DNA of 64,000 bases from DATKDP01 sp035546335 (GCA_035546335.1 DATKDP010000101.1:1-64000); one strand, 5' to 3'; positions 17,376 through 25,623 are shown, counted from the first letter of the stretch. Made by a program: numbers and translations. Notes: a model not told the origin generated them from the sequence alone.

Positions 17376-18374
17376 TCACGGCGCGCCTTCGCCGAGAGCG
17401 TGCCGCGCCACGCTTCGCTTCTTCGCTTCCCAGTTCTTCACCACGTCGGCGGGAAGGCTCCCGGTGAAGATCACCGCGTCGCTCGTCTGCTCGACGCGGA
17501 ACTTGCGCAACACGGGAAGGAGCTCGGGCTTCTTTTCCTGCACGGCGAGACGCCAGCCGGAGAGCACGCCGCGCAGCAGGTCTTCGAGGAGCTGGCGCGT
17601 CTCGGCGTCATACGAGACCGCCGTGCCGCCGAATCGGAGTGCGTCTCCTGAGTCGGTCGCCCAGAGTGCGAGCACCGCGACCGTTTTCATCGCCGGCCCG
17701 AGGAGGCCGGCGCGCCCCTTCGTCGCGTCGCTCCAGTCGGGGCCACCGTGATGTCGCGCCGCGCGCTGTACGTCGACGAGCAGCCACGAGGTGGCACCGC
17801 GCTCGACTCGCGAGATCTCGCGGCCGAGACCCGATCGCGACATGAATCCCGTTCCGCCGCCGGCATGCGCTGCCAGAGCCTGGACGACCGAAGCCTCACT
17901 TCCCGCGACGCCGAAGGAGGAGTCGATGAAGGCGATCGCAGGGCGTTCGTCGTCGGATTCAGGAAGCAGAAAGTAGAGGCCGTGCTCCGAGGTCTTGCGC
18001 ACGGCGCCGCGGGCGGCGAGTGCCTCCTCGATGCGATTCCGATCGAAGCGCCCCTCGAATGCGACGAGCACATTCGGCTCCTTGTCGCTTCCGGGCCTGG
18101 TCGCCACGATGATGCGATCGAGATCTTTCGCCGGCTCGAGGCCGGTCTCGGCCAGAAAGCGGGCGGCATCACCGTCCACCGAGAGTCGATCGGTCTCTTC
18201 GAAAAGACGTGCGGTGATCGGGCTCGTGCGCAGATCGGAGACGCGGACCATGGCGACGGTGGTCGCGTCCTCCGGAACGAGTGTCAGAGCGTCACCTGCT
18301 GCGAGCGAGGCGGATCCGAGAAGCATGGCGAGCAAAGTGACGGCGGTTCGTTTGAATGAAGGAAGGGATTGCAT
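17376..18374 (-). CDS. Secreted protein of unknown function, co-transcribed with an ABC exporter
   Basis: 332 residues from ATG 18374; GAAAGGAG lies 8 bases upstream, inside the last codons of the permease gene. Residues 1-26 (MQSLPSFKRTAVTLLAMLLG...) are a signal peptide. The mature protein alternates strands and helices (VPEDATTVAMVRVSDL ... NVLVAFEGRFDRNRIEEALA ... AIAFIDSSFGVAGSEASVV), a layout seen in DUF3352-like or BamA-independent periplasmic proteins, but no family is certain. Because it starts 2 bases after the permease stop, it is the third gene of the ABC operon. Confidence 0.7.
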   Translation of the reverse strand: MQSLPSFKRTAVTLLAMLLGSASLAAGDALTLVPEDATTVAMVRVSDLRTSPITARLFEETDRLSVDGDAARFLAETGLEPAKDLDRIIVATRPGSDKEPNVLVAFEGRFDRNRIEEALAARGAVRKTSEHGLYFLLPESDDERPAIAFIDSSFGVAGSEASVVQALAAHAGGGTGFMSRSGLGREISRVERGATSWLLVDVQRAARHHGGPDWSDATKGRAGLLGPAMKTVAVLALWATDSGDALRFGGTAVSYDAETRQLLEDLLRGVLSGWRLAVQEKKPELLPVLRKFRVEQTSDAVIFTGSLPADVVKNWEAKKRSVARHALGEGAP

Positions 18375-18376
18375 TG

Positions 18377-19231
18377 TCAGAACTCCTTTCGGCGGAACAG
18401 CCATACCGCCAGTGAGAGACATACGATTCCGAATACTGCAGTGGATACGAAGGGGGCGGCTGAAAGTTCTCCCGCCATCTGCCCGGGCGCTTCACCCCCC
18501 GAGACGAGGGCGATGACCGCACGTCCCAGCTCGGCGGTCTTGGGAAAGATCCAATAGAGAATGTGGATCGCCTGCGCGCGCCACTCGACCGCGATCAGCG
18601 CCTCGATCCGATCGTGTGCGGCGAGGATCGCGGAGATGAAGAAGACGGCGTACGTGGTCATGATCGACACGCCGGTGGACGAGGTGATCACGCCGATGAG
18701 AAACGAGAAGGCGAGCAGGCTGGCGATCGCGAAGAGGATGATCAGACCGCCGAGAAGAAACTGCGGATGGACCACCTGGGTCTTCCAGACGATGATCGCC
18801 CAGATCGAGCCGATCAGATAGACGAGATTGGCCAGGGCGAGGGCGAGCCCGGCGACGTAGCGGCAGAGTAGAAGCCGGGCCCGGCCTACGGGTCGCGAGA
18901 GATAGAGGTCGATGGTCCCCTTTTCCTGGAGGCGGGGGACGAGATGCGCGGTGGCGAAGATCGCGAGAAAGGTTCCGATGACGTAGAGAAACGCCGAAAA
19001 CCCCGACTCGAATCCGAGGACCAGCCGGTCGAGACTGACCTCGGCGCCGGCCATGTCGACGCTCTTGCCGAACAGCTGCGCACCGGCGAGCGTTCCGTCG
19101 ACGACGTCGAGGTTGAGCGCCAGGGCGAAGATCAGAATGAAGAGCGAGGAGAGGACGAAGTACGCGAGGAGCGTCCAGCGCGCTGCAGCCTCGCGGAAGA
19201 CTTCCTCGACATTCGCCAGAAGAACGCTCAT
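18377..19231 (-). CDS. ABC-2 type transporter permease
   Basis: 284 residues with six hydrophobic segments (about 18-42, 76-98, 121-145, 155-182, 188-206 and 253-278) and the ABC-2 permease loop GTIDLYLSRPVGRARLLLCRYVAG between the second and third (key residues only: LSRP..R..L...R). It forms the membrane part of an exporter with the ATPase encoded upstream; the start overlaps the ATPase stop by 4 bases (19228-19231). NosY/GldF-like topology. Substrate unknown. Confidence 0.88.
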   Translation of the reverse strand: MSVLLANVEEVFREAAARWTLLAYFVLSSLFILIFALALNLDVVDGTLAGAQLFGKSVDMAGAEVSLDRLVLGFESGFSAFLYVIGTFLAIFATAHLVPRLQEKGTIDLYLSRPVGRARLLLCRYVAGLALALANLVYLIGSIWAIIVWKTQVVHPQFLLGGLIILFAIASLLAFSFLIGVITSSTGVSIMTTYAVFFISAILAAHDRIEALIAVEWRAQAIHILYWIFPKTAELGRAVIALVSGGEAPGQMAGELSAAPFVSTAVFGIVCLSLAVWLFRRKEF

Positions 19232-20181
19232 CGCCTCGCTCCCGGCTTTTCTAGGTCGGGCGCTTCGACCAGACCGACGAAGACGTCCTCGAGTGTCGAG
19301 CGGAGGGGCGCGAGCTCGGTCAGCAGGGCTCCTCCGGAGCGCAGGCGGTCGATCAGCTCGTTCAGATGCTCCCGATCGCGAACCGTCAGGAGGTGATGTC
19401 CATTCGCCGACTCGATCGCCGCGCCGGTCTCGAGCAGCGACGCGAGAATTGCATCATCCAGCCCGCTGGCCACCATCTTGTAGCGCGATTCGGTCGCCGT
19501 CAGGTCGGCGATTCTTCCTGCGGCGGCCACTCTTCCCTTGCGAAGCACCATGACCCGATCGCACGTCAGCTCGATCTCCGAGAGCAGATGCGAGTTCACG
19601 AAGATCGTCTTGCCGCGACTCGCCTCTTCGCGCAGAAGATCGCGAATCTCACGCCGTCCGACGGGGTCGACGCCGTCGGTCGGCTCGTCGAGAAGGAGCA
19701 CGTCGGGATCGTGGATCAGGGCCGATGCGAGCCCGAGCCGCTGAGTCATTCCCTTCGAGAACTTCTTCACCCTGACGTCCATCCATTCAGCGATCCGCAG
19801 CCGTTCGAGCAGCGGCGTCATCCGCTGCCGGATCGTGGCCGGATCGGTTCCCGACATCCGGCCGAAGATCGACAGCGTCTCGCGGGCGGTGAGGTACCCG
19901 GGAAAGCGATGACCCTCCGGCAGATAGCCGACGCGGCGGCGCGACTCCGGATCGTCGACGGGAAGGCCGAGAAGCCGCGCGGAGCCTGTCGTGGCGCGGG
20001 TCAGACCCAGCAGGATCTTCACCGTGGTCGTCTTTCCGGCGCCGTTGGGGCCGAGAAGGCCGAACAGCTCGCCTTCGCGCACGTCGAGATCGACGCCGTC
20101 GAGCGCCTGCACCGGGCGCCGCCCGAGGGTCGTCTTGTAGGTCTTGGAGAGGCCTGTCGCTTCGATCGTGAGTTTGTTCAT
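19228..20181 (-). CDS. ABC transporter ATP-binding protein
   Basis: 317 residues from ATG 20181 (MNKLTIEATGLSKTY); longer in-frame starts upstream lack homology. Walker A GPNGAGKTTTVK, signature FSKGMTQRLGLASAL, Walker B VLLLDEPTDGVDP and the switch His in FVNSHLLSE are all intact. The C-terminal 90 residues resemble the regulatory tail of NodI/CcmA-type exporters. With the overlapping permease and the secreted third gene it forms a three-gene export operon. Only a GGAG very near the ATG could serve as ribosome site. Confidence 0.93.
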   Translation of the reverse strand: MNKLTIEATGLSKTYKTTLGRRPVQALDGVDLDVREGELFGLLGPNGAGKTTTVKILLGLTRATTGSARLLGLPVDDPESRRRVGYLPEGHRFPGYLTARETLSIFGRMSGTDPATIRQRMTPLLERLRIAEWMDVRVKKFSKGMTQRLGLASALIHDPDVLLLDEPTDGVDPVGRREIRDLLREEASRGKTIFVNSHLLSEIELTCDRVMVLRKGRVAAAGRIADLTATESRYKMVASGLDDAILASLLETGAAIESANGHHLLTVRDREHLNELIDRLRSGGALLTELAPLRSTLEDVFVGLVEAPDLEKPGARR

Positions 20182-20278
20182 GCTCCGCCGCTGTAGATAC
20201 GGAACAGTGCCGTGCGATGTTGCATTCGTCGTGGGGGCGCTCACGCTGGTGAGGTTGAAGAAAGATACCGCATCCCCC

Positions 20279-20394
20279 CGTCATCCTGAGCGAGGCGGAT
20301 GGGTGGGCGTGAGCGAAGGATCTGCGTTCTTACACAGTTGCCGATCGCAGATCCATCACTCACACCCTCCCCCCACCCTCGCTCAGGATGACGG
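20279..20394. repeat. Repeat family A, copy 3 (core inverted); main content of the 20182-20461 gap
   Basis: Same termini (CGTCATCCTGAGCGAGG / CTCGCTCAGGATGACGG), but the core reads GATCTGCGTTCTTACACAG, i.e. the reverse complement of the core in copies 1, 2 and 4. So the whole unit is inserted in the opposite orientation or its core flipped. It lies upstream of the ABC operon and downstream of the esterase, both on the minus strand. Confidence 0.85.
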
Positions 20395-20412
20395 CACGGA
20401 CATGTGGCTGCA

Positions 20413-20460
20413 CATTGCTTCGTCCCTGCGAGAATCGGACGGTTCTCCGTGAGGTCGTGA
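20413..20460 (+). repeat. Repeat family C, partial copy
   Basis: TTGCTTCGTCCCTGCGAGAA then CGGACGGTTCTCCGTGAGGT matches the tail of the full unit at 28065-28166. It abuts the esterase stop codon and directly follows family A copy 3, forming a compound repeat. Confidence 0.7.
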
Positions 20461-20461
20461 C

Positions 20462-21169
20462 TCAGACGAACCTGCGAAGGTTCTCCCGCCACCAGGGCCA
20501 GTCGTGCCCGAACGCACCCGGCCAGAATTCGGCGTGCACCGGAATCCCCTTCGATCCGAGAAGATGGGCGAAGTGCCGGTTCTCGCTGATCAGCGAATCG
20601 TGCTCTCCGGTGGCGATCACCCATTCGACCGACGCGAGCCGGCGGACGCCCTCCCAATCGAGGTTGGGGATGAACGCCGTGGGACAGTTGAAGTAGCAAG
20701 TGTCATCCCAGTAGCCGTCGAGCTGGCGGTGGATGTCATAGACGCCGGAGAAGCAGATCGCGCGGCGAACGGCTTCCGGATGCCTTGCGGCGAAATTCGC
20801 CGCATGATACGCGCCGAAGCTCGCGCCGTAGACGATCAGATCGCCGCGCCAGGCGCGATCGTGAATGAAGGGGACGACTTCGCTCAGCAGGTAGCTGTCG
20901 AACAGCTCGTGACGACGCGCTCGCTCGCCGGGATGAATCGACTCGTTGTGCCAACTCTCGCGATCGATCGAATCGACGCACATCACCTGGAGGTCGCCGC
21001 GGTCGATCTTGTCGGCGAGCGCGCCGAGGAGTCCGAAGTCCTCGTTCTCGAAGTACCTGCCGCCGGAGGTTGGAAAGACCATGAGCGGCCTTCCGGAGTG
21101 CCCGAACCAGAGGTACTCCATGTCGCGTCCGAGCCGGGCACTCCACCATTTGCCGTAGTCGCGCTTCAT
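20462..21169 (-). CDS. Esterase, alpha/beta-hydrolase (putative esterase D/antigen-85-like family)
   Basis: 235 residues; CGGAGG lies 5 bases before the ATG. The nucleophile elbow GASFGAYHA (GxSxG), the preceding strand DLIVYGAS, the catalytic Asp candidate in VIATGEHDSL and a late His in GAFGHDWPWW fit an alpha/beta hydrolase of the putative esterase family (COG4947-like). It is divergently transcribed from the ATP-grasp gene, with 73 bases between their starts. In related genomes such esterases accompany ATP-grasp/carboxylate-amine ligase genes, which supports a role in the same locus; this is inference. Confidence 0.85.
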   Translation of the reverse strand: MKRDYGKWWSARLGRDMEYLWFGHSGRPLMVFPTSGGRYFENEDFGLLGALADKIDRGDLQVMCVDSIDRESWHNESIHPGERARRHELFDSYLLSEVVPFIHDRAWRGDLIVYGASFGAYHAANFAARHPEAVRRAICFSGVYDIHRQLDGYWDDTCYFNCPTAFIPNLDWEGVRRLASVEWVIATGEHDSLISENRHFAHLLGSKGIPVHAEFWPGAFGHDWPWWRENLRRFV

Positions 21170-21242
21170 CCTGCCTCCGTTGCTGAACGGCGGTTGATTC
21201 TATACGATACGCCTGGCTCGGATACGACTGGACGGTGACCGG

Positions 21243-22253
21243 ATGAGCAGGAAAAAAATCGGCATTCTCTTCGGGATGGAGGACACCTTTCCGTGGGCGG
21301 TGATCAACGAGATCAATGCACGGGGAGGGGGAGAGGTCGAAGCGGAGCCGGTGAAGATCTCCTGGCTCAAAGACGACGGCAGGTATGGATACGATCTGAT
21401 TCTCGACCGAATCAGCCACGAGGTTCCGTTCTATCGGACGTTCGTCAAGTGTGCCATGGCCGGAGGGGCGACGATCGTCAACAATCCCGTCTGGTGGTCG
21501 GCCGATGACAAATTCTTCGACAACATCGTGGCGAAGGCGGTCGATGTCGCCGTGCCGCGGACCGTGCTCCTGCCGCACAAACAGCATCCTCCAAACACCC
21601 AGGACAGCACGTTTCGCAACATGACCTACGTCGCCTGGGACGAAGTGTTCGACTACCTCGGATTTCCGATCTTTCTCAAGCCTGCGTACGGCGGCGGCTG
21701 GAAGGACGTCTGGAAGGTCGACAACCCGCAGGCCTTCTTCTCGGCCTACGATCAGACGCGCGACCTCTGCATGATGGCTCAGGAAGCGATCGAGTTCACC
21801 GAGTACTATCGCTGCTGGGTCGTCGGGCGCAGCCGTGTCCACGCCATGCTCTACGATCCGAAGGCCCCGTTTCATCTTCGCTACATTCCCGATCCTCCTG
21901 CCGCGGATCCGGCCCTTCACGACAAGGTGGTCCGCGACGCCATCGCCCTCTGCGATGCCCTCGGCTACGACATGAACACGGTCGAGCTGGCCGTGCGGGA
22001 CGGAATTCCGTACGCGATCGATTTCATGAACTGTGCGCCCGATGCCGACGTCCATTCGCTCGGCGAGCGGAACTTCCGCTGGGTCGTCGACAACATGGCC
22101 GAGGAGCTGATCGCCAGAGTGACCTCGCCGCGGCCGTTCGAGCTGACGGGGAGCTGGCCCGACAAGCTCGGTCTGCGAAAGGGGCGAAAGGCGGCGGGGA
22201 ACGGAGCGGCGAAAAAAAAGAAGGCTGGCACCGCGGTCGTCGCGCCCGAATAG
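21243..22253 (+). CDS. ATP-grasp domain ligase
   Basis: 336 residues. The N-terminal Rossmann-like subdomain (KKIGILFGMEDTFPWAV) is followed by an ATP-grasp core: the lysine loop LKPAYGGGWKDVWKV, the adenine-site MAQEAIEF, and metal ligands in AIDFMNCAPDADVHS (D...N). The last 30 residues are a Lys/Ala tail (GAAKKKKAG) that is probably disordered. This enzyme type activates a carboxylate as acyl phosphate and joins it to an amine or thiol. First gene of a plus-strand set that continues with a carboxylate-amine ligase and a GATase-like protein. Substrate cannot be deduced. Confidence 0.88.
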   Translation: MSRKKIGILFGMEDTFPWAVINEINARGGGEVEAEPVKISWLKDDGRYGYDLILDRISHEVPFYRTFVKCAMAGGATIVNNPVWWSADDKFFDNIVAKAVDVAVPRTVLLPHKQHPPNTQDSTFRNMTYVAWDEVFDYLGFPIFLKPAYGGGWKDVWKVDNPQAFFSAYDQTRDLCMMAQEAIEFTEYYRCWVVGRSRVHAMLYDPKAPFHLRYIPDPPAADPALHDKVVRDAIALCDALGYDMNTVELAVRDGIPYAIDFMNCAPDADVHSLGERNFRWVVDNMAEELIARVTSPRPFELTGSWPDKLGLRKGRKAAGNGAAKKKKAGTAVVAPE

Positions 22254-22375
22254 GTCAGACGAGGGTCGACTCGCAGCTCACGAAAGGCAACTCGCTGCGA
22301 GGCAGAAGAGAGGATCTTCATGAAACGTGATGGCGTTCGTTCCGAGCCGTGCGAAACGCGTCGCGGAGCGCATCG

Positions 22376-23488
22376 ATGACTCCTCGTCCCTCCTTCACCC
22401 TCGGCATCGAAGAAGAGTTTCAGATCATCGACCCCGCCACGCGCGAGCTCAAGGCGCACATTCAGGAGATGTTCACCGAAGGGGAGGCTCGCCTCAAGGA
22501 CCAGATCAAGAAGGAGATGCACCAGTCGATCGTCGAGGTCGGCACCATCATCTGCGCCGATGTGAAGGAAGCGCGGCGGGAGGTGATCAACCTGCGAAGA
22601 GAGCTCTGCCAGCTCGCCCGGAGAAGCGGGCTGCGAATCGCGGCGGCGGGAACGCACCCCTTTTCGCACTGGTCGAGCATTCCCATCACTCCGGGCGAAC
22701 GGTATGAACAGATCGTCAACGATCTGCAGATGGTCGCGCGAGCGAATCTGATCTTCGGGCTTCACGTTCACGTCGCCGTCGAAGATCATGAGACCCGCAT
22801 TCAGATCATGAACGCCGTACGATATTTTCTCCCGCACGTGTTCGCCCTCTCGGTCAACTCCCCCTTCTGGGTCGGCGAGAACACGGGATGGAAGAGCTAT
22901 CGCAGCAAGGTCTTCGAGAACTTTCCGCGCACGGGCATTCCGGAGCTCTTCTCGTCGGCAGGCGAGTTCGAGGAGATGGTGAGCACGCTCGTCGCGGCCG
23001 GCTGCATCGACAATGCGAAAAAGATCTGGTGGGATGTCCGTCCTCACCCTTTCTTTCCGACGCTCGAGTACCGGATCTGCGACGTCCCGATGCGCGTCGA
23101 CGAAACGCTCTGCTTCGCCGCCCTCTTTCAGGCGATCACCGTGAAGCTCTGGAAGCTCTACGATCGCAACATGTCCTGGCGTCTCTACCGGCGATCACTC
23201 GTCTCCGAAAACAAGATGCGCGCGGCGCGCTGGGGACTCGACGGCCGCCTGATCGATTTCGGGAAGAAGTCGCAGGTCCCGACCGAGGAGCTGATCCTCG
23301 AGATTCTGGATTTCGTCGACGATGTGGTCGACGAGCTCGGCTCGCGCAAGGAAGTGGAGTACGTTCATCAGATTTTCCGCGATCGCACCGGCGCCGATCG
23401 CCAGCTCAGGGTCTACGAGGAAACGAAGAGCTTTCCCGCCGTCGTCGATTACATCATCGAGGAAACGGAAAGAGGGTTGGATCTGTAG
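22376..23488 (+). CDS. Carboxylate-amine ligase, GCS2 (YbdK-like) family
   Basis: 370 residues from ATG 22376, with GGAG 8 bases upstream; an in-frame start 27 bases earlier has no ribosome site. The N-terminus FTLGIEEEFQIIDP is the hallmark glutamate-cysteine ligase 2 motif, with GTHPFSHW, FGLHVHVAV and SPFWVGENTGWKSYR completing the active site. The family (TIGR02050-like) makes gamma-glutamyl or related amide bonds using ATP. It lies 122 bases after the ATP-grasp gene. A simple glutathione role is less likely because no glutathione synthetase is next to it. Confidence 0.93.
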   Translation: MTPRPSFTLGIEEEFQIIDPATRELKAHIQEMFTEGEARLKDQIKKEMHQSIVEVGTIICADVKEARREVINLRRELCQLARRSGLRIAAAGTHPFSHWSSIPITPGERYEQIVNDLQMVARANLIFGLHVHVAVEDHETRIQIMNAVRYFLPHVFALSVNSPFWVGENTGWKSYRSKVFENFPRTGIPELFSSAGEFEEMVSTLVAAGCIDNAKKIWWDVRPHPFFPTLEYRICDVPMRVDETLCFAALFQAITVKLWKLYDRNMSWRLYRRSLVSENKMRAARWGLDGRLIDFGKKSQVPTEELILEILDFVDDVVDELGSRKEVEYVHQIFRDRTGADRQLRVYEETKSFPAVVDYIIEETERGLDL

Positions 23489-23490
23489 CG

Positions 23491-23681
23491 GGGGCTAGAG
23501 GCTGGAGGCTAGAGGCTGGAGGCTGGAAGAGACGAGAGACGAGAGACGAGAAACGAGAAACGAGAAACGAGAAACGAAAGAGATGCTCTCGTCTCTCATC
23601 TCTCATCATCTCTCATCTCTCATAATCTCTCATCTCTCGTCTCACGTCTCCAGCCTCCAGCCTCCAGCCTCCAGCCTCTCC
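23491..23681. repeat. Heptamer array D2: long inverted repeat of two unit types
   Basis: The left half has GGCTRGA units (23491-23527) then GACGAGA/AACGAGA units (23528-23580). The right half has TCTCATC-type units, then TCTCGTCTCACGTCTC and CCAGCCT units (to 23681). The two halves are roughly complementary, so the transcript can fold into an imperfect hairpin with arms of about 90 nt. It lies between the GCS2 ligase stop and the GATase-like gene, which are co-oriented. No T-tract and no coding frame. Confidence 0.85.
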
Positions 23682-23704
23682 CCTGTTTGCCTGTCTGGAC
23701 AGAT

Positions 23705-24805
23705 ATGGTACAAACAGATGAGTTGAGCCAATCACCGAGGGGCCATTTCGAATTCATCAGGATCGAGGATCCGGCGCACGTTCCTCCCAGGAACGATCGT
23801 GCGATCGAGGTCGCGGTGCTCGACATGAATCACCTCTGGCCCAACATGGGGCACGACGCACTCGTCGAGCTCGTCAGGGAGACGGCGAACTACTTTCTTC
23901 CCTTCCTCACGTCGGCAGGCATCGACATCCGTGTCCTCTCCTACGAGGTCCGCGACCGGCAGATGATCCCCGAGGGCCCGTCGCGCTTTTCGCTCTACAT
24001 CGGAACGGGAGGGCCCGGGCACCTCGACCCAGCCATGAACGACGGGGTTTCACCCTGGAGCCAGGGGATCCGCGAGAGCCCCTCCTGGGAGGCACCCCTG
24101 TTCGAGTTGTTCGATGCGATCCGCGACGAGCCGTCCGCGTCGCTGCTCGGCGTCTGTCACACATTCGGAGTTCTCTGTCGCTGGGCGGGCATCGCGACTG
24201 CTGCGTTCCGGTCGCCGGCGAAGGGGGGGAAGAGCAGCGGCGTTCACGAGAATGTGCTGACACCCGATGCAGTCGATCACCCATGGTTCCGGCGCTTCTC
24301 GAGGGAGTTGCCGGACGGTCGTCGTTTCCGCGTGATCGACAATCGGTTGTTCGACATGATTCCGGCGTCACGATTTCCTGCAGGCATCATCCCTCTCGCG
24401 CGTGAGGTGAATCCGCAGGGGAGGGGTGAGGGAGAGGCGCTGACGATGGTCGAAATGGCGCGCGATCGCGACGGAGTCATGCCGCGAATCCTCGCCTCGA
24501 ATCACCATCCGGAAGTGATCGATCGCGAACATTCTCTTCGCATTCTCGCCGACAAGTTCCGTCGCGGCGAAGTGAGCAGTGAATGGTACGAGGAGCGGGC
24601 GCGAACCCTCACCGAGCAGTTCGAGGGGGAAGACATCGAGACGGCGCTGCGGCTGACCTCGCAATACACGCTGCTGCTGCCTCTGCAGTTCCAGATGGCG
24701 CGTCTGATTCGCCTGCGCCGCGAAGAGCTGGGACTCGGAGGCAACTTCCACGAGGACCAGCTGGTCCGCGACTTCGCGGATGCCGAGGAAGAAGTGCCGG
24801 TGTGA
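23705..24805 (+). CDS. Class I glutamine amidotransferase-like protein
   Basis: 366 residues from ATG 23705 (the TTG at 23687 is six codons earlier; neither has a ribosome site). Residues 35-160 carry a GATase1 core: VAVLDMNHLWPNMG, the oxyanion-type YIGTGGPGHLDP, and the nucleophile elbow LLGVCHTFGVLC with C151. The catalytic His/Glu pair is in ASNHHPEVID (H268, E270). The C-terminal 100 residues are helical and unlike standard GATases. It might hydrolyse a gamma-glutamyl amide or supply ammonia to the neighbouring ligases. The position, after GCS2 and before a second ATP-grasp gene, is the best clue. Confidence 0.82.
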   Translation: MVQTDELSQSPRGHFEFIRIEDPAHVPPRNDRAIEVAVLDMNHLWPNMGHDALVELVRETANYFLPFLTSAGIDIRVLSYEVRDRQMIPEGPSRFSLYIGTGGPGHLDPAMNDGVSPWSQGIRESPSWEAPLFELFDAIRDEPSASLLGVCHTFGVLCRWAGIATAAFRSPAKGGKSSGVHENVLTPDAVDHPWFRRFSRELPDGRRFRVIDNRLFDMIPASRFPAGIIPLAREVNPQGRGEGEALTMVEMARDRDGVMPRILASNHHPEVIDREHSLRILADKFRRGEVSSEWYEERARTLTEQFEGEDIETALRLTSQYTLLLPLQFQMARLIRLRREELGLGGNFHEDQLVRDFADAEEEVPV

Positions 24806-24811
24806 ACGGAA

Positions 24812-24869
24812 AACCAGAAACCAGAAACCAGAAACTAGAAACCAGAAACTAGAAACCAGAAACTAGAAT
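24812..24869 (+). repeat. Heptamer array D3 (CCAGAAA units), left boundary of an enclosed module
   Basis: Eight units of CCAGAAA or CTAGAAA in strict 7-bp register begin 7 bases after the GATase-like stop. The complementary unit TTTCTGG appears at 25606-25623, so this array and that one bracket about 0.75 kb as inverted repeats. Confidence 0.85.
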
Positions 24870-24870
24870 C

Positions 24871-24928
24871 TACCCAAACATATTTGAAATTTGAGAGTCA
24901 AAGACCGGGCGCGGGCGCGGGCCCGGGT
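24871..24928 (+). repeat. Repeat family E, copy 1
   Basis: An AT-rich segment (CATATTTGAAATTTGAGAG) is followed by GGGCGC hexamers and CCCGGG. The complement of the same arrangement is at 36172-36222 (TTCAAATATTTTTGG side by side with CCCGAGCCCGAGCCCGG). Shorter hexamer-only copies are at 25557 and 41591. Confidence 0.8.
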
Positions 24929-24997
24929 GAAACCTTGCGAGATTGACTCGGTCCTCCGCACGATCATCTTTCTGCCGGGAAGAAGATCAGGGAGGAG

Positions 24998-25177
24998 ATG
25001 GACACCTTCACGAAGTAGTTCGTTCATCAAGTCGGCGCGATCACGAAGGAGGACCTGCGTCAGCGGACCGACTCGCTGAACCAGGTACGCTACGACCTGC
25101 GCAAATTGAAAGCCCACGGCCTGTATCGCCGTGCTGACAAATCCATTCAGCAGGTCATCGAGTTGATGGCAGCGTGA
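24998..25177 (+). pseudogene. Remnant of a winged-helix-like protein, in-frame stop
   Basis: Read from ATG 24998 the frame gives six codons (MDTFTK), a TAG at 25016, then continues in the same frame to a TGA at 25177. The second part includes ITKEDLRQRTDSLNQVRYDL and RKLKAHGLYRR. The Q-V-R-Y-D-L-R-K-L-K-A-H-G-L-Y pattern is like the C-terminal half of winged-helix domains found in transposon- or maturase-associated proteins. It lies between repeat E and the four-helix-bundle gene, 17 bases upstream of the latter's ATG, inside the bracketing inverted repeats. Probably a decayed gene; the family is uncertain. Confidence 0.5.
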
Positions 25178-25194
25178 AGAAAGGAGGGAATCTC

Positions 25195-25545
25195 ATGCCT
25201 TTCGACCACGAGAAGCTCGACGTCTATCAGTTGGCCATCGAATTCGTCGCCAGGGCGAACGACATCATCGAGCGCTTGCCCCGAGGGCGTGGCTATCTGG
25301 CCGATCAGCTCCAGCGGGCGGCCCTGAGCATCGTGCTGAACATCGCCGAGGGCGCCGGCAAGTTCTCTCCCGCTGACAAGGCCGCCTTCTACACAAGAGC
25401 ACGCGGTTCCGCTACCGAAAGTGCAGCCGTGCTCGACGTGTGTCGAACGTTGAATCTGATCACGCCTGTCGTTGCCGGCGACAACAAAGCCCTCCTCGAA
25501 CGCATCGCTCAATGCTCACGAAACTCATCAAGTCCCGCCGCCTGA
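25195..25545 (+). CDS. Four-helix bundle protein (23S rRNA intervening-sequence family), frameshifted near the end
   Basis: 116 residues from ATG 25195 with AAGGAGGG upstream. It matches the four-helix bundle/IVS protein family: FDHEKLDVYQLAIEFVARAN, LADQLQRAALSIVLNIAEG, FYTRARGSATESAAVLDV. Family members normally end in a helix like MLTKLIKSRR. Here the annotated frame ends CSRNSSSPAA, while the +1 frame from 25512 reads MLTKLIKSRRLTE and stops at 25553. One base has been lost at about 25510, so the last helix is out of frame. The family includes free-standing copies and Avd of diversity-generating retroelements; no reverse transcriptase is seen here. Confidence 0.85.
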   Translation: MPFDHEKLDVYQLAIEFVARANDIIERLPRGRGYLADQLQRAALSIVLNIAEGAGKFSPADKAAFYTRARGSATESAAVLDVCRTLNLITPVVAGDNKALLERIAQCSRNSSSPAA

Positions 25546-25556
25546 CCGAGTGAGTC

Positions 25557-25623
25557 ACCCGGGCCCGCGCCCGAGCCCGGCTTTTCGTCGTTTCATCAAC
25601 AACGGTTTCTGGTTTCTGGTTCT
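25557..25623. repeat. Repeat family E copy 2 plus TTTCTGG heptamers, right boundary of the module
   Basis: CCCGGGCCCGCGCCCGAGCC (25558-25577) then CGGCTTTTCGTCG mirrors the left-hand GGGCGC/CCCGGG block at 24906-24926. It is followed by TTTCTGG heptamers (25606-25623), the complement of array D3. The order is thus D3-E1 ... E2-D3', a nested inverted repeat around the winged-helix remnant and the four-helix-bundle gene. Confidence 0.8.

Noticed and set aside
23491..23681. Possible CRISPR array
   Set aside because: Units are 7 bp and contiguous, without spacers, and no cas gene lies nearby.
25174..25600. Diversity-generating retroelement
   Set aside because: The four-helix-bundle protein is related to Avd, but no reverse transcriptase, template repeat or variable repeat was found in the window.
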